This document shows positions 33,780 to 44,887 of a stretch of DNA of 64,000 nucleotides, in pieces (position 1 is the stretch's first letter; the number at the start of each line of letters is the position of its first letter). Position numbers and translations under genes: made by a program. The notes under the pieces are model-generated. The model saw only the letters and a program-made list of their open reading frames with translations, was not told where the DNA came from and made no database searches. The stretch is from Bos javanicus (taxonomy: Eukaryota; Chordata; Mammalia; Artiodactyla; Bovidae), in assembly GCF_032452875.1 (NCBI RefSeq), contig NC_083876.1, positions 992,001-1,056,000 on the forward strand, written 5' to 3'.

Positions 33780-34908
33780 CACTTGTTCAGTCGCGCTGTG
33801 AGGATGGAGGGACACTGCAAACAAATAACACTGGCATGTGCTCGCAGTGCCTCAGCCACACTGGGCCTGCCCCTTCCCACACTTCTCAGGCTCTAGGTTG
33901 CTCCACCTGGAACCGTCTGAGGCCGGCCCTGGGCTGCATGCACCTCCCAGGTCTAAGGCACTCAGGTCCAGGCACTCGGGTAGTCCTCAGAGCTGCAGAC
34001 TCGGTTGGGCCTGCGTTTTGTGCCCTTCCCAGGTCTGAGCAGCTCAGGTGATGAGGTGTTTGGCGAGCGCAGTCAGTGCGATTTATCACCTCCTCAGTCC
34101 CTGCCACTCGGTTTTCTGGGTGTACAACCAGCGCACCTTCTCAGGCGGATGTTGACTGTCCAGAACCCCAAGAAGTCTTAGTTATCAAAGAAGCCTGCTT
34201 GCAGTTTGGTAGATAATGTCTCTCTGGGGCTGTGATTGCCCCCTTCTGGCTCTGGCTGCCTGTCACCGGAGGGGGATGGTCTGCAGCCGCCTATCTCTGT
34301 TCAGTCTTTTGTTCTGTGTGCGGGCCTGGTGTTGTCTTAGGTTAGGGATTTGCGTGTGGTGGCTATCCCACAGTCTGGTTTGCTAGCCCAAGTTAGTTCG
34401 CTCAGATTGCCCTTGGGGCATTCAGGCCCGGTCCTTACTCTAATCAATGCAGCCTGCGCCTCCCTGCCCAGCTCCCGCTTGCTAGTGGCTGGTGCAGGCG
34501 TCTGTGCTCCTTCTCCACTGGGGGAGTTACCGTTGGGCTCATCATCTGTGGGTTTTAATTATTTATTTATTTTTCCTCCCTGTTATGTTGCCTTTGTGCT
34601 TCCAAGGCTAGCCACAGACTCGACAGTGAGAGTGTTTCCTGGTGTTTGGAAACTTCTCTTTTTAAGACTCCCTTCCCGGGATGTAGCTCTGTCCCTACCT
34701 CTTTTGTCTCTTTCTTTTTTGTCTTTTATATTTTTTCCTACCTCCTTTCGAAGACAATGGGTTGCTTTTCTTGGTGCCTGATGTTCTCTGCAGCCATTCA
34801 GAAGTTGTTTTGTGGAATTTACTCAGCGTTTAAATGTTCTTTTGATGAATTTGTGGGGGAGAAAGTGGTCTCCCCGTCCTATTCCTCTGTCATCTTAGGA
34901 CCCTCCCT
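33780..34908 (-). promoter_or_regulatory. L1 5' UTR, CpG-containing promoter region
   Basis: This is the 5'-most part of the L1 and is clearly richer in G+C and CpG than anything else nearby (for example around 33900-34130 and 34250-34520). Full-length L1s carry an internal Pol II promoter here, often methylated. The start at about 34908 is preserved. Both strands could carry promoter activity, as L1 5' UTRs are known to have antisense promoters in some species. Activity is inferred, not seen. Confidence 0.6.
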
Positions 34909-34934
34909 TTGTCTTTTTTGTTTATAGTGGATTT

Positions 34935-34998
34935 TTTTAATTAATTAATTTATTTTAATTGATGGCTAATTACTTTACAATACTGTAGTGGTTTCCCT
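34935..34998 (-). mobile_element. very short L1 3' end
   Basis: About 60 bp with the L1 3' terminal signature (poly(T), taattgatggctaattactt, 'acaatactgtagtggttt'). It is a severely 5'-truncated L1, or a leftover of the insertion that abuts the full-length L1 5' end. Confidence 0.8.
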
Positions 34999-36039
34999 TG
35001 TCTTAAGACCTTAGACTTACATGGACCTTGGAAAAGAAAAGTGTAGAATCAGATTTGGGAGAAGGATTGTTTTCCCATCCCTGTGATCCAAGTCACTCTA
35101 GATCTAGAGGACCAAGGATTCCTAAGGTTTTGAGGTACCCAATTTCTGTCTGCTTTTCATTTTTCTCACCCTCAAGATTATTGTCCACTTCTGATTTTAG
35201 TAATATGTGTTCTAAGAATCCATAGATACTGGTCTTTCTCTGTTAATCTTTATCATGCTCAAAATTATCTGTAAGAATGTCTTTTGTTAACTACAAATTG
35301 GCACTTGTCATGGGCACTTTTTATCTATCTCTACAAGGATTAAATTTCATGCTGCTGTATCTGCTGACCTTCAATACCTCCTGAAAGGAATTCATGATGG
35401 AAAACAGAAATGAGGCAGGGGAAAAACTGCCAGGACAGATATTCAGATAGTTAGATATTTTCAGGAGCTGATTTTATGAGCCCAATTTTTGTATCTCTCC
35501 ATATCTAAAAAGCACTAAAATGCTTCATGGTGATGACTGTTCCTTATGACTAACAAAACTTCACAAGACTAGTAGAAATTTTCTGGAAAAATATATGCTT
35601 GAAAGCATATATTCTCCTTTCACCAAAATAACATATACACTGACCTTTCCCCATTGCCTCTTTGGGGAAGTTTCTCTTCTAGAGGATAAGTGGAGCCCTG
35701 TCTTTTCTTGGAAGAGGAAGGAGAATATAAGATGTGAACATCTTATTATTGGCTGTGCTTATTATGGGAAATGTGAGGTGGAAGATGGAGATCCAAAGGA
35801 TTCATGAGGTCAGGTCATGGGGAGGATGCCCAGAGAGAGACAAGAAATATAGGCTTTGTCTGTGGGTCAATGATTTCGATTATGCCTTCTTTATAGCCTT
35901 CTGGTTTCCATGGAAGCCCTTTAGAAGGCAGTCCCATGGGGGCAAGGAGGATAGCCAAGTAGATGAAACTCTCTAGTTCATTTTATAAGAGGCACTCAGC
36001 TTGTGTCTGTTTTGTTCTCCCCCCACCCCCCATCTATCT
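34999..36039 (+). mobile_element. possible degraded ERV LTR, otherwise unassigned
   Basis: Around 35280-35700 the order of motifs ('cttttgttaactacaaattgg', 'aactgccaggacag', gagcccaatttttgtatctc, ttgcctctttggggaagttt) reminds me of a ruminant class I ERV LTR. I cannot define ends, TSD or family. The remaining sequence to 36039 shows nothing recognisable apart from a (tatc)-rich stretch at 36032-36051. Confidence 0.3.
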
Positions 36040-36051
36040 ATTATCTATCAT

Positions 36052-36272
36052 GCATATCCGGTGGCTCAGTGGTAAAGAATCCACCTGTAATGCAGGAGCT
36101 GCTAGAGATGTGGATTCAGTCCCTGGATTGGGAAGATCCCCTGGAGGAAGGCATGGCAACTAAGTCCAGTATTCTTGTCTGGAGAGTCCCATGGACAGAC
36201 AAGCCTGACAGGCTACAGTCCATAGGGTTGCAGAGAGTTGAACATGAATGAAGTGACTTAGCACACATTCAC
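36052..36272 (+). mobile_element. Bov-tA SINE
   Basis: A tRNA-like head (gtggctcagtggtaaagaat; B-box region ggattcagtccc) plus one Bov-A unit. The perfect 12-bp TSD attatctatcat is at 36040-36051 and 36273-36284. Confidence 0.95.
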
Positions 36273-36465
36273 ATTATCTATCATATATCTATCTTCAATC
36301 ACCTGGGTGTCTATGTAAGACTATCTTTGAAGAGGAAATATACTGACATATATATCCAGTGGACCATCTGGTTAATGTATCAGAAGGAGACTAAGTAAAA
36401 TAGCACTATAGTTCCAGTGTGTGCTGGAGTTGGCTCAGACCATCTTGCTAGTTGAATTTCAAGAT

Positions 36466-36778
36466 TTCTTTTTTTTTAAAATATACATTTATTTATTTTA
36501 ATTGGAGGTTAATTACTTTACAATATTGTATTGGTTTTGCCATACATCAACATGAATCCACCATGGGTGTACACATCTTCCCCAACCTGAACCCCCCTCC
36601 CACCTGCCTCCCTGTACCATCCCTCTGGGTCATCCCAGTGCACCAGCTCCAAGCATCCTGTATCATGCATCAAACCTGGACTGGTGATTCATTTAATATA
36701 TGATATTATACATGTTTCAAAGCCATTCTTCCAAAGCATTCCACCCTCTCCCTTTCCCACATAGTCCAAAAGACTGTA
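36466..36778 (-). mobile_element. L1 3' end, 5'-truncated
   Basis: About 310 bp of the L1 3' UTR: poly(T), ttaattggaggttaattact, the pyrimidine-rich block, and 'ccaccctctccctttccc'. Its divergence is low, similar to the L1 at 9703-11588, so relatively young. No clear TSD. Confidence 0.9.
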
Positions 36779-36959
36779 CTTGTTGATTTTTGGAAATTTG
36801 TGGAGCTTGTTGATGTTAGCATGGTAACTTGAAATTGAAGCTCCAATTCATGGTTAGGGAATTAAACCAGTGAAATCAGAAAACGCTACAAATCAGACTC
36901 TCTGGCCTGTCCTGCTTTCCTGCAGAGAGCTTGTTTTAAAATGCTTTCTAGCACACCAC

Positions 36960-37125
36960 TGCCAGTTTTCAAATTTTAGGGAACTTTAGAATTTATCTGG
37001 GGATATGTAAAAATTTTGAGTACCTGGGCACCACTTCCAGAAATTCATTTAAATTGGTAGAGGATATTTTTAATATTGACTATTAAAAGTATCCCTAGAA
37101 AGGACCTTAGGGAAAACCACTGTTT
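36960..37125. mobile_element. MER5A-like (hAT-Charlie) relic
   Basis: Weak similarity to a MER5A-type MITE: 'tgggcaccacttccag', an aaattcattt block and 'aaaccactgtttaag' near the end, in the expected order. Strongly diverged; assignment by eye. Confidence 0.35.
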
Positions 37126-38579
37126 AAGGTGCAACTCAAAGAGGAGGAGTATGTTACAAAGCCTGATAAAGTAGAAATGGAAGCAAAGAGTGTTACAAAA
37201 ATAAATGAATTAGGGTTTCCAGCTCCATGAGGTAGAATTAGAGCATGGCAGGAATATTTAGTCCTTCTGTTAAGACTTTATCAAATCGATAGGCCACTTT
37301 CAGGGGAAGCTGAGAGCTGTGTGACTAAACGTCATTGCTATTGTTAAAAGAATTCATCATTGGAGGGGTAATTGGGACAACAAAAAATCTTTAGATAAGA
37401 AGGATGCTAGAATTTAATGACTATCCAGGGATTGGATAGATTGAACCATGAGATTCTGATTTAATTTATGACAGAATTCCATGTTCAAAATAATCCTGCT
37501 GGGGAAAAAAAAAAAAAAAAAAAACAGAAAAAAGGAATAAACATTCAGATCTTTGGGATTGCATGTCTAGCTCTTTATAAATAAATACTTCTGCTCAAAT
37601 GGCCACCAGGTACACACTTTCCTTTGAGTCAGTGTAGTTAACACTAGTTTTTATAGCTTCTGTATCCTATGATTTGTTTTACTATCGTTGTTCTTGTGTT
37701 TTTAACTGTGCTATCATACAGAAGAAGTTTCACATCAATATCAGGACTAAAACACCTTCAAAACATATTGATAGTTAAAATATCACATATTTAGATATTT
37801 TAAAGAATTGATCTGCTACTGTTTTCTACATTTGTTGGTTAAATGTTATGGCTTAAAGTTATGGCAAAACTATTTTAAACTACGATTATTCATTACACTG
37901 CATTAATTGAAGTAAAAAAAATAAGTCAAAGGTGTTTCCCAACATGATTTTTGCTCATGGCAGGTTACTTAACTCTGATTTCCCCAAATAATATGTTATA
38001 GCAGTGAGAGAGGAGTGCAAACACATTTTGTTTGGCCTTGACTCTCACAGATTATGATATTACCTAGCAAAGCAAAACATTCTGAAATCTAGGTTGATGA
38101 CACTGGTTAAAACAAGCCCTACTGTAAATGCATCTGAACACTTTTGAACTACAGCAGTTTCCCCACAAATCAGCCTATCAGCCCCATTAGCATTTGAAGC
38201 AGATAAAAGTCTGAAGCTGACTTCCTGCTGCTTGTCTCTTAAGTGTCAGAAATAATGTATTCTGTGTTACAAATGTCCAGGAGGCACACATGTCTGTTAC
38301 TCCTGACACTGCTATAACTTGTTTTCCAAGCTAAACATCTGTCCTTATGCTCACTAAAAATTGCTTTCAAAAATAGGAAATTGTGTAGAACCAAACTAAT
38401 AAGTGATCAGCTTGACACAGGCAAATTACCAAAAAGAAACTCACTCTGTATCCGGAACTCCTACTGATATCAAACATTGTTTGGCTCATATTAATAATAT
38501 TTTTTATTCATTTCTTTGTTTATTTGTTTTTTTATATCACAATTGATTACCTATGAACAGTAAGACTAAACTAACCCTA
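37126..38579. other. unassigned single-copy-like sequence
   Basis: About 1.45 kb with a pure poly(A) run at about 37505-37524 and nothing else that I recognise. Confidence 0.5.
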
Positions 38580-40815
38580 ATTATCAAAACTTTGGACAAG
38601 ATGATTCTGACATTATACAGGAGGTAGTGACCAAAATCATCCCCAAGAAAAAGAAATGCAAGAAGGCAAAGTGGTTGTCTGAGGAGGCTTTCCACACAGC
38701 TGAGAAAAGGAGAGAAGTGAAACAAAAGGGAAAGGGAAAAGTATACCCAACTGAATGCAGAGTTCCAGAGAATAGCAAGGAGAGATAAGAAGGCCTTCTT
38801 AAGTGAACAACGGAAACAGAGGGAAACAGTAGAATGAAAAAGACTAGAGTCTTTCAAGAAATTTTTTTCTCAATTTCTTTCAATCTCTTCAAGATAATTG
38901 GAGATATCAAGAGAATATTTTCTGCAAGGATGGGCATGATTAAACAGAAACAGTAAGGACCTAACAGAAGAAGAAAATATTAAGAGGAGGTGACAAGAAT
39001 ACACAGAAGAGCTATACAAAAAAGTATTAATGACCTGTGTAACCACAATGGTGCAGTTACTCACCTAAAGCCAGAGATCCTGGAGTGTGAAGTCAAGTGG
39101 CCCTTAGGAAGCATCACTACGAACAAAACTAGTGGAAGTGATGGGAATTCCAGCTTAGCTAGTTAAAATTCTGAAAATGATGCTGTTAAAATATCATTTA
39201 ATATGCTAGCAAATTTGGAAAACTCAGCAGTGGCCACAGAATTGGAAAAGTCAGTTTTTGTTCTATTCCCTAAAAAGGGCAATGCCAAGGAATCTTCAAA
39301 CTGCTGTACAATTGTGCTTATTTCACATGCTAGCAAGTTTATGCTCAAAATCTTTCAAGCTAGGTTTCAGCAGTTTGCAAACTGAGAACTTCCAGATGTA
39401 CAAGTTGGAATTAGAAAAAGCAGAGGAGCCAGACATAAAATTGCCATCTGGTGGATCATAGAAAAAGAAAGAGAATTTCAGAAAACATCTGCTTCTACTT
39501 TATTGGCCACATTAAAGCCCTTGACTATGTGGATCACAACAAATTGGAAAATTCTTTAAGAGATTGGAACACCAGACCACCTTACCTGCCTCCTGCAAAA
39601 CCTATATGCAGGTTAAGATGCAACAGTCGGAACTGGACATGGAATAATGGACTGGTTCAAAACTGGGAAAGGAGTATGTCAAGGCTGTATACTGTCACTC
39701 TGTTTATTTAACTTGTAGGCAGAGTACATCATGTGAAATGCTAGAGTGAATGAATCACACAAGCTGGAATCAAGATTGCCAGGAAAAATATCAACAACCT
39801 TGGATATGCAGATAATACCATTCTAATGGCAGAAACGAAAGAGGAACTAAAGAGGGACCTTCTTGATGAAGGTGAAGAGGAGAGTGAAAAAGCTGGCTTG
39901 AAACTCAATATTCCAAAAGCTAAGATCACGGCATCTGGTCCCATCATTTCATGATAAATAGAAGGGGAAAAAGTGGAGAGACTGACAGATTTTATTTTCT
40001 AGGGCTCCAAAATCACTGTAGATGGTGACTGCAGCCATGAAAATAAAAGATACTTGCTCCTTGGAAGAAAAGCTGTGACAAATCTAGATAGTGCATCAAA
40101 AAGCAGAACCATCACTTTACAGTCAAAGGCCCATATAGTCAAAGCTATGGCTTTTCCAGTAGTCTTGTACAGATATTAGATTTGGACCATAAAGAAGGCT
40201 GAGCATTGAAGAACTGATACTTTCAAATTGTGGTTTTGGAGAAGAGTCTTGAGAGTCCCTTGGACTGCAAGGAGATCAAACCAGTCAATCCAAAGGAAAT
40301 CAACCCTGAGTATTCATTGGAAGAACTGATGCTAAAGCTGAAGCTCCAATACTTTGACCCCCTGATATGAAGAGCTGACTTATTGGAAAACATCTTGATG
40401 CTGGGAAAGACTGAAGGCAAAAGGAGAGGAAGGCTGCTGAGGATAAGATATTTACACAGCATCACTAACTCAAGGGCTTCCCTTGTAGCTCAGTTGGTAA
40501 AGAATCTGCCTGCAGTGCAGGAGACCTGGGTTCAATCTCTGGGTTGGGAAGATCCCCTAGAGAAGGAAAGGCAACCCACTCCATTATCTTTGCCTGAAAA
40601 ATCTCATGGACAGAGGAGCCTGGTGGGCTGCAGTCCATGAGGTCACAAAGAGTCAGGCATGTCTGAGCGACTAACACTTTCTTAGTTACTTACTAACTCA
40701 ATGGACATGAATTTGAACAAACCCAGAGAAAATGAAGGACAGGGAACCCTGCTGTGCTCCAGTTCATGGGGTCCCAAAGAGTGGAAACGACTTAGCAAGT
40801 GAATAACAACAACAA
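38580..40815 (+). mobile_element. old BovB LINE, about 2 kb, decayed
   Basis: The plus strand follows BovB from the 'ELW..V.DIV' linker (about 38586) through the RT region (39203-39461 and 39451-39711 hold FVLFPKKGNAKESS and DHNKL fragments) to the C-terminus and an aacaacaaca tail at 40803-40815. Stops and frameshifts are frequent and the YADD region reads GYADNT, so the copy is older than those at 18.9-23.4 kb. A Bov-tA at 40474-40691 interrupts it. Confidence 0.9.
40474..40691 (+). mobile_element. Bov-tA SINE
   Basis: A tRNA-like head (tagctcagttggtaaagaat, B box gggttcaatctc) plus a Bov-A unit. The 10-bp TSD actaactcaa lies at 40464-40473 and 40692-40701. It inserted into the BovB 3' region; the BovB sequence resumes exactly after it. 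Confidence 0.95.
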
Positions 40816-40924
40816 TTAGAGATTACATGGGATTTTATGACTCTAGATTTGGAAATAAGTAACATAGCAGCTGATGAGGAAACAAAAACCGAACAGTGTG
40901 TGCTTAGCCAACAATATTCTTTTC

Positions 40925-41075
40925 TATTTATCTGAAATTTAGCAAGTATTTATTAAGAATCTGCTATATGCTGAATGTGTGCAAAGATGAATAAAACATA
41001 TGCTGTCCTTAAAGAGCTAATAGTTTAATGGAGATGATTTACATAAACTAATAATTCCAATCAGCACAATCATAA
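40925..41075 (+). mobile_element. L2 LINE 3' end fragment
   Basis: The plus strand shows the L2 3' end order: agtatttattaagaatctgc, tatatgctgaatgtg, 'gatgaataaaacatatgctg' and a 'aaagagctaatagtttaatg' block. Old and diverged. Confidence 0.65.
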
Positions 41076-41103
41076 AGATATTCAGAGATTCTGAGATTTA
41101 ATT

Positions 41104-41331
41104 GTGTGCATTCTCAGTCACTCAGTTGAGTCTGACTCTCTGCCACCTCATGAACTATAGCCCAGCAGGCTCCTTTGTCCATGAGATTTTCCAGGCAAGA
41201 ATACTAGAGTGGGTTGAAGACCTCCTCCAGGAGATCTTCCTGACCCAGGGATGGAAACCATATCTCAGGCATCTCATGCATTGCAAGAGAACTTTATTGC
41301 TGAGTGATCAGAGAAGCCCACCAAGTCAAAG
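41104..41331 (-). mobile_element. Bov-tA SINE
   Basis: Minus-strand Bov-A unit (left) and tRNA-like head (right, the agaagcccacc end). A short TSD tttaatt is at 41097-41103 and 41332-41338. More diverged than the other SINEs here. Confidence 0.8.
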
Positions 41332-41600
41332 TTTAATTAATGTACTATTAATGCAAGTCCAAGAAGTCCTAGAGCAAGGTTTGTTTCTGAGGATTTGCAG
41401 GATTTTAGAGATGAAGGAAGAGGGAAGTGGGGAAGAGAAGAGTAAGAGCACCAGCCACAGATTTGACTTCATGCCTGTCTGCATCTCTATTTCCATATTG
41501 GATTCTATCCAAGCTGCTAGGATTTTTAATTGACTAGTCATATGGCATCGTTTAGTATTCAAGGTTCTGGGTCAGAATTTCCCACTACATATATCATCTG

Positions 41601-42030
41601 AGCCACATATGAAATTCAGCAATTTCTAGAAGCCACGTTCAGAGAAGGCAATGACAACCCACACCAGTACTCTTGCCTGGAAAATCCCATGGATGGAGGA
41701 GCCTGGTAGGCTGCAGTCCAGGGGGTCGCTAAGAGTTGGACACCACTGAGCGACTTCACTTTCACTTTTCACTTTCATGCATTGGAGAAGGAAATGGCAA
41801 CCCACTCCAGTGTTCTTGCCTGGAGAATCCCAGGGAAGGGGGAGCCTGGTAGGCTGCCATCTGTGGGGTCGCACAGAGTCAGACACGACTGAAGCGACTT
41901 AACAGCAGCAGCAGAAGCTACATTATAAAATGTAGGAAGAAATAATTGAAACCAATTTAATACTATGTTCTATTTTATCCAATATATCCAAACCATTATC
42001 TCTTCAAAATATAATCTATATATTGGAACA
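41601..42030. mobile_element. MARNA-like mariner relic, split by a SINE
   Basis: Flanking the Bov-A2 are two pieces that together resemble a mammalian MARNA (Tc1/mariner) relic: 'gagccacatatg' with 'ttctagaagccac' on the left, and gaaaccaatttaatactatg, ttatccaatatatccaaacc and tctcttcaaaatataatct on the right. Diverged; identified from memory of the consensus. Confidence 0.5.
41640..41912 (+). mobile_element. Bov-A2 SINE
   Basis: Sense Bov-A dimer with an (agc)n tail. An imperfect 12-bp TSD, agaagccacgtt (41628-41639) and agaagctacatt (41913-41924), flanks it. Confidence 0.92.
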
Positions 42031-42035
42031 TTACA

Positions 42036-43007
42036 TATATGCAGGTCAGGAAGTAACAGAACTGAACATGGAACAACAGACTGGTTCCAAATAGGAAAAG
42101 GAGTACGTCAAGGCTGTATATTGTCACCCTGCTTATTTAACTTATATGCAGTGTACATCATGAGAAACTCTGGGCTGGAAGAAACACAAGCTGGAATCAA
42201 GATTGCTGGGAGAAATATCAATAACCTCAGATATGCAGATGACACCTTATGGCAGAAAGTGAAGAGGAACTCAAAAGCCTCTTGATGAGAGTGAAAGAGG
42301 AGAGTGAAAAAGTTGGCTTAAAGCTAACATTCAGAAAACTAAGATCATGGCATCTGGTCCCATCACTTCATGGGAAATAGATGGGGAAACAGTGGAAACA
42401 GTATCAGATTTTATTTTTCTGGGCTCCAAAAGCACTGCAGATGGTGATTGCAGCCATGAAATTAAGAGACGCTTACTCCTTGGAAGGAAAGTTATGACTA
42501 ACCTAGATAGCATATTCAAAACAGAGACATTACTTTGCCAACAAAGGTTCATCTAGTCAAGGCTATGGTTTTTCCTGTGGTCATGTATGGATGTGAGAGT
42601 TGGACAGTGAAGAAAGCTGAGTGCTGAAGAATTGATGCTTTTGACTGTGTTGTTGGAGAAATCTCTTGAGAGTCTCTTGGACTGCAAGGAGATCCAACCA
42701 GTCCATTCTAAAGGAGATCAGTCCTGGGTGTTCTTTGGAAGGACTGATGCTAAAGCTGAAACTCCAATACTTTGGCCGCCTCATGCAAAGAGTTGACTCA
42801 TTGGAAAAGACTCTGATCCTGGGAGGGATTGGGGGCAGGAGGAGGAGGGGACGACAGAGGATGAGATGGCTGGATGGCATCACTGACTCGGTGGACATGA
42901 GTTTGGGTGAACTCCGGGAGTTGGTGATGGAGAGGGAAGCCTGGCATGCTGCGATTCATGGGGTCGCAAAGAGTCGGACATGACTGAGCGACTGAACTGA
43001 ACTGAAC
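42036..43007 (+). mobile_element. BovB LINE, 5'-truncated
   Basis: Sense BovB starting at tatgcaggtcagg, essentially the same point as the copy at 22460. Frame pieces include GCILSPCLFNLYAVYIMRNS and NNLRYADDTLWQ (42-43 kb), then 42347-42556 and 42666-42983 up to the KSRT C-terminus. One base lost after the YADD codons shifts the frame. The tail is gaactgaactgaac at about 42993-43007. No clear TSD. Confidence 0.93.
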
Positions 43008-43383
43008 CAGTTATTATGAATAGACTGTTTTCCCTAGAACCTCCAATACCTTCTACATTGTTACTTACAGAATTCTTAAGATTGTTCATGTTATTTTGCC
43101 GTATTCCTACGCTCTTCAGTCTAAACAATCCTGAGGCTGACTGTTCAGGAAATTAAATAAATGGTTTTATTCAGACTTCAGACACAAAACAGAGCAGACT
43201 TCTGACCTTGCTTTTTACCTGCCTGGACACTGCCCTGACTGTGAGTGCCCTGGCAGCATGCTGTGAGTGTAAGGCTTATGGCAGCATAAATAAGATAGGT
43301 GATGAATCCTGAAATTGTTGAGCCTTTGGAGGGAGTCAGACCAACCAAGCCTCAGGCTTAACAACATTCTAAGTTTTAAAATG
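43008..43383. other. unassigned sequence
   Basis: About 375 bp without a recognisable repeat or ORF. Confidence 0.5.
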
Positions 43384-44887
43384 GTTCTATGAAGACCTAC
43401 AAGACCTTTTAGAACTTGGAAGTTCTAGAACTTGGTGTCCTTTAGACACCCAAAAAAGATGTCCATTTCACTATAGGGGACTGGAATGCAAAAGTAGGAA
43501 GTCAAGAAACACCTAGAGTAACAGGCAAATTTGGCCTTGGAGTACAGAAAGAAGCAGGGCAAAGGCTAATAGAGTTTTGCTAAGAGAACTCACTGGTTGT
43601 AGCAAACACCCTCTTCCAACAACACAAGAGAAGACTCTACACATGGACATCACCAGATGGTCAACACTGCAATCAGGTTGATTATATTCTTTGCAGCCAA
43701 AGATGGAAAAGATCTATACAGTCAGCAAAAACAAGACTGGGATCTGACTGTGGCTCAGATAATGAACTTCTTATTGCCAAATTCAGACTTAAATTGAAGA
43801 AAGTAGGGAAAACCACTAGACCATTCAGGTATGACCTAAATCAAATCCATTATGATTATACAGTGGAAGTGAGAAATAGATTTAAGGGACTAGATCTGTT
43901 AGAGTGCCTGATGAATTATGGATGGAGGTTTGTGACATTGTACAGGAGACAGGGATCAACCATCCCCATGGAAAAGAAATGCAAAAAGGCAAAATGGCTG
44001 TCTGAGGAGGTCTTACAAATAACTGTGAAAAGCAAAGGAGAAAAGGAAAGGTATAAGCATTTGAATGCAGAGTTCCAAAGAATAGCAAGGAGAGATAAGA
44101 AAGCCTTCCTCAGCGATCAATGCAAAGAAATAGAGGAAAACAACAGAATGGGGAAGACTAGAGATCTCTTCAAGAAAATTAGAAATACCAAGGGAACATG
44201 TCATGCAAAGATGGGCTCGCTAAAGGACAGAAATGGTATGGACCTAACAGAAGCAGAAGATACTAAGAAGAGGTGGCAAGAATACACAGAAAAACTGCAC
44301 AAAAAAGAGCTTCACGACCCAGATAATCACAATGGTGTGATCACTCACTTAGAGCCAGACATCCTGGAATGTGAAGTCAAGTGAGCCTTAGAAAACATCA
44401 CTACAAACAAAGGTAGTGGAGGTGATGGAATTCCAGGGGAGCTATTTAAAATCCTGAAAGATGATGCTGTGAAAGTGCTGCACTCAATATGCCAGCAAAT
44501 TTGGAAAACCCAGCAGTGGCCACAGGACTGGAAAAAGTCAGTTTTCATTCCAATCCCAAAGAAAGGCAATGCCAAAGAATGCTCAAACTGCCACACAATT
44601 GCACTCATTTCACACGCTAGTAAAGTAATGCTCAAAATTCTCCAAGCCAGGCTTCAGCAATACGTGAACTGTAAACTTCCAGATGTTCAAGCTGGTTTTA
44701 AAAAAGGCAGAGGAACCAGAGATCAACCTGCCAACATCCGCTGGATCACTGAAAAAGCAACTCAATGGACATGAGTTTGAATAAACTCCGGGAGTTGGTG
44801 ATGGACAAAGAGGCCTAGTGTGCTGCAGACCATGGGGCTGCAAGGAGTCACACACGACTGAGTGATTACTGAACTGAACTGAACTGA
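43384..44887 (+). mobile_element. BovB LINE with large internal deletion
   Basis: The plus strand encodes the C-terminal half of the BovB endonuclease (the GDWNAKVG box near 43478-43501, the SDH region near 43755), then linker and RT fingers (43794-44384 is a 196-codon frame; 44469-44774 holds FIPIPKKGNAKECSNCHTIA). At 44759/44760 it jumps from the RT fingers (WITEKA) directly to the far 3' end (caatggacatgagtttg), skipping about 1.2 kb that includes the YADD palm. The tail is gaactgaactgaactg. A local repeat of tagaacttgg near 43408-43435 is also present. Confidence 0.92.

Larger units (their letters stand above)
27018..34908 (-). mobile_element. L1 LINE reaching the 5' terminus, with internal deletion
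   Basis: On the minus strand it runs from a 5' end at about 34908 (ggagggtcctaagatgacag, like the bovine L1 start) through a long 5' UTR (about 32200-34908), ORF1 (about 31430-32120), ORF2 (about 31000 down to 27480) and a 3' UTR with poly(A) near 27018. A deletion near 28888 joins ORF2 sequence ending DTNRWRNI directly to the TSDYTIKLQSS segment, removing roughly 250 bp. A Bov-A2 sits at 27609-27885. ORF1 and ORF2 are broken by many stops, so it is inactive. The 3' UTR looks more diverged than the 5' half, so a recombinant of two L1s is possible. Confidence 0.9.

Noticed and set aside
33836..34781. Open frames of 71 and 143 codons in a CpG-containing stretch
   Set aside because: They lie antisense in the L1 5' UTR, which explains the composition; no conserved protein is recognisable.
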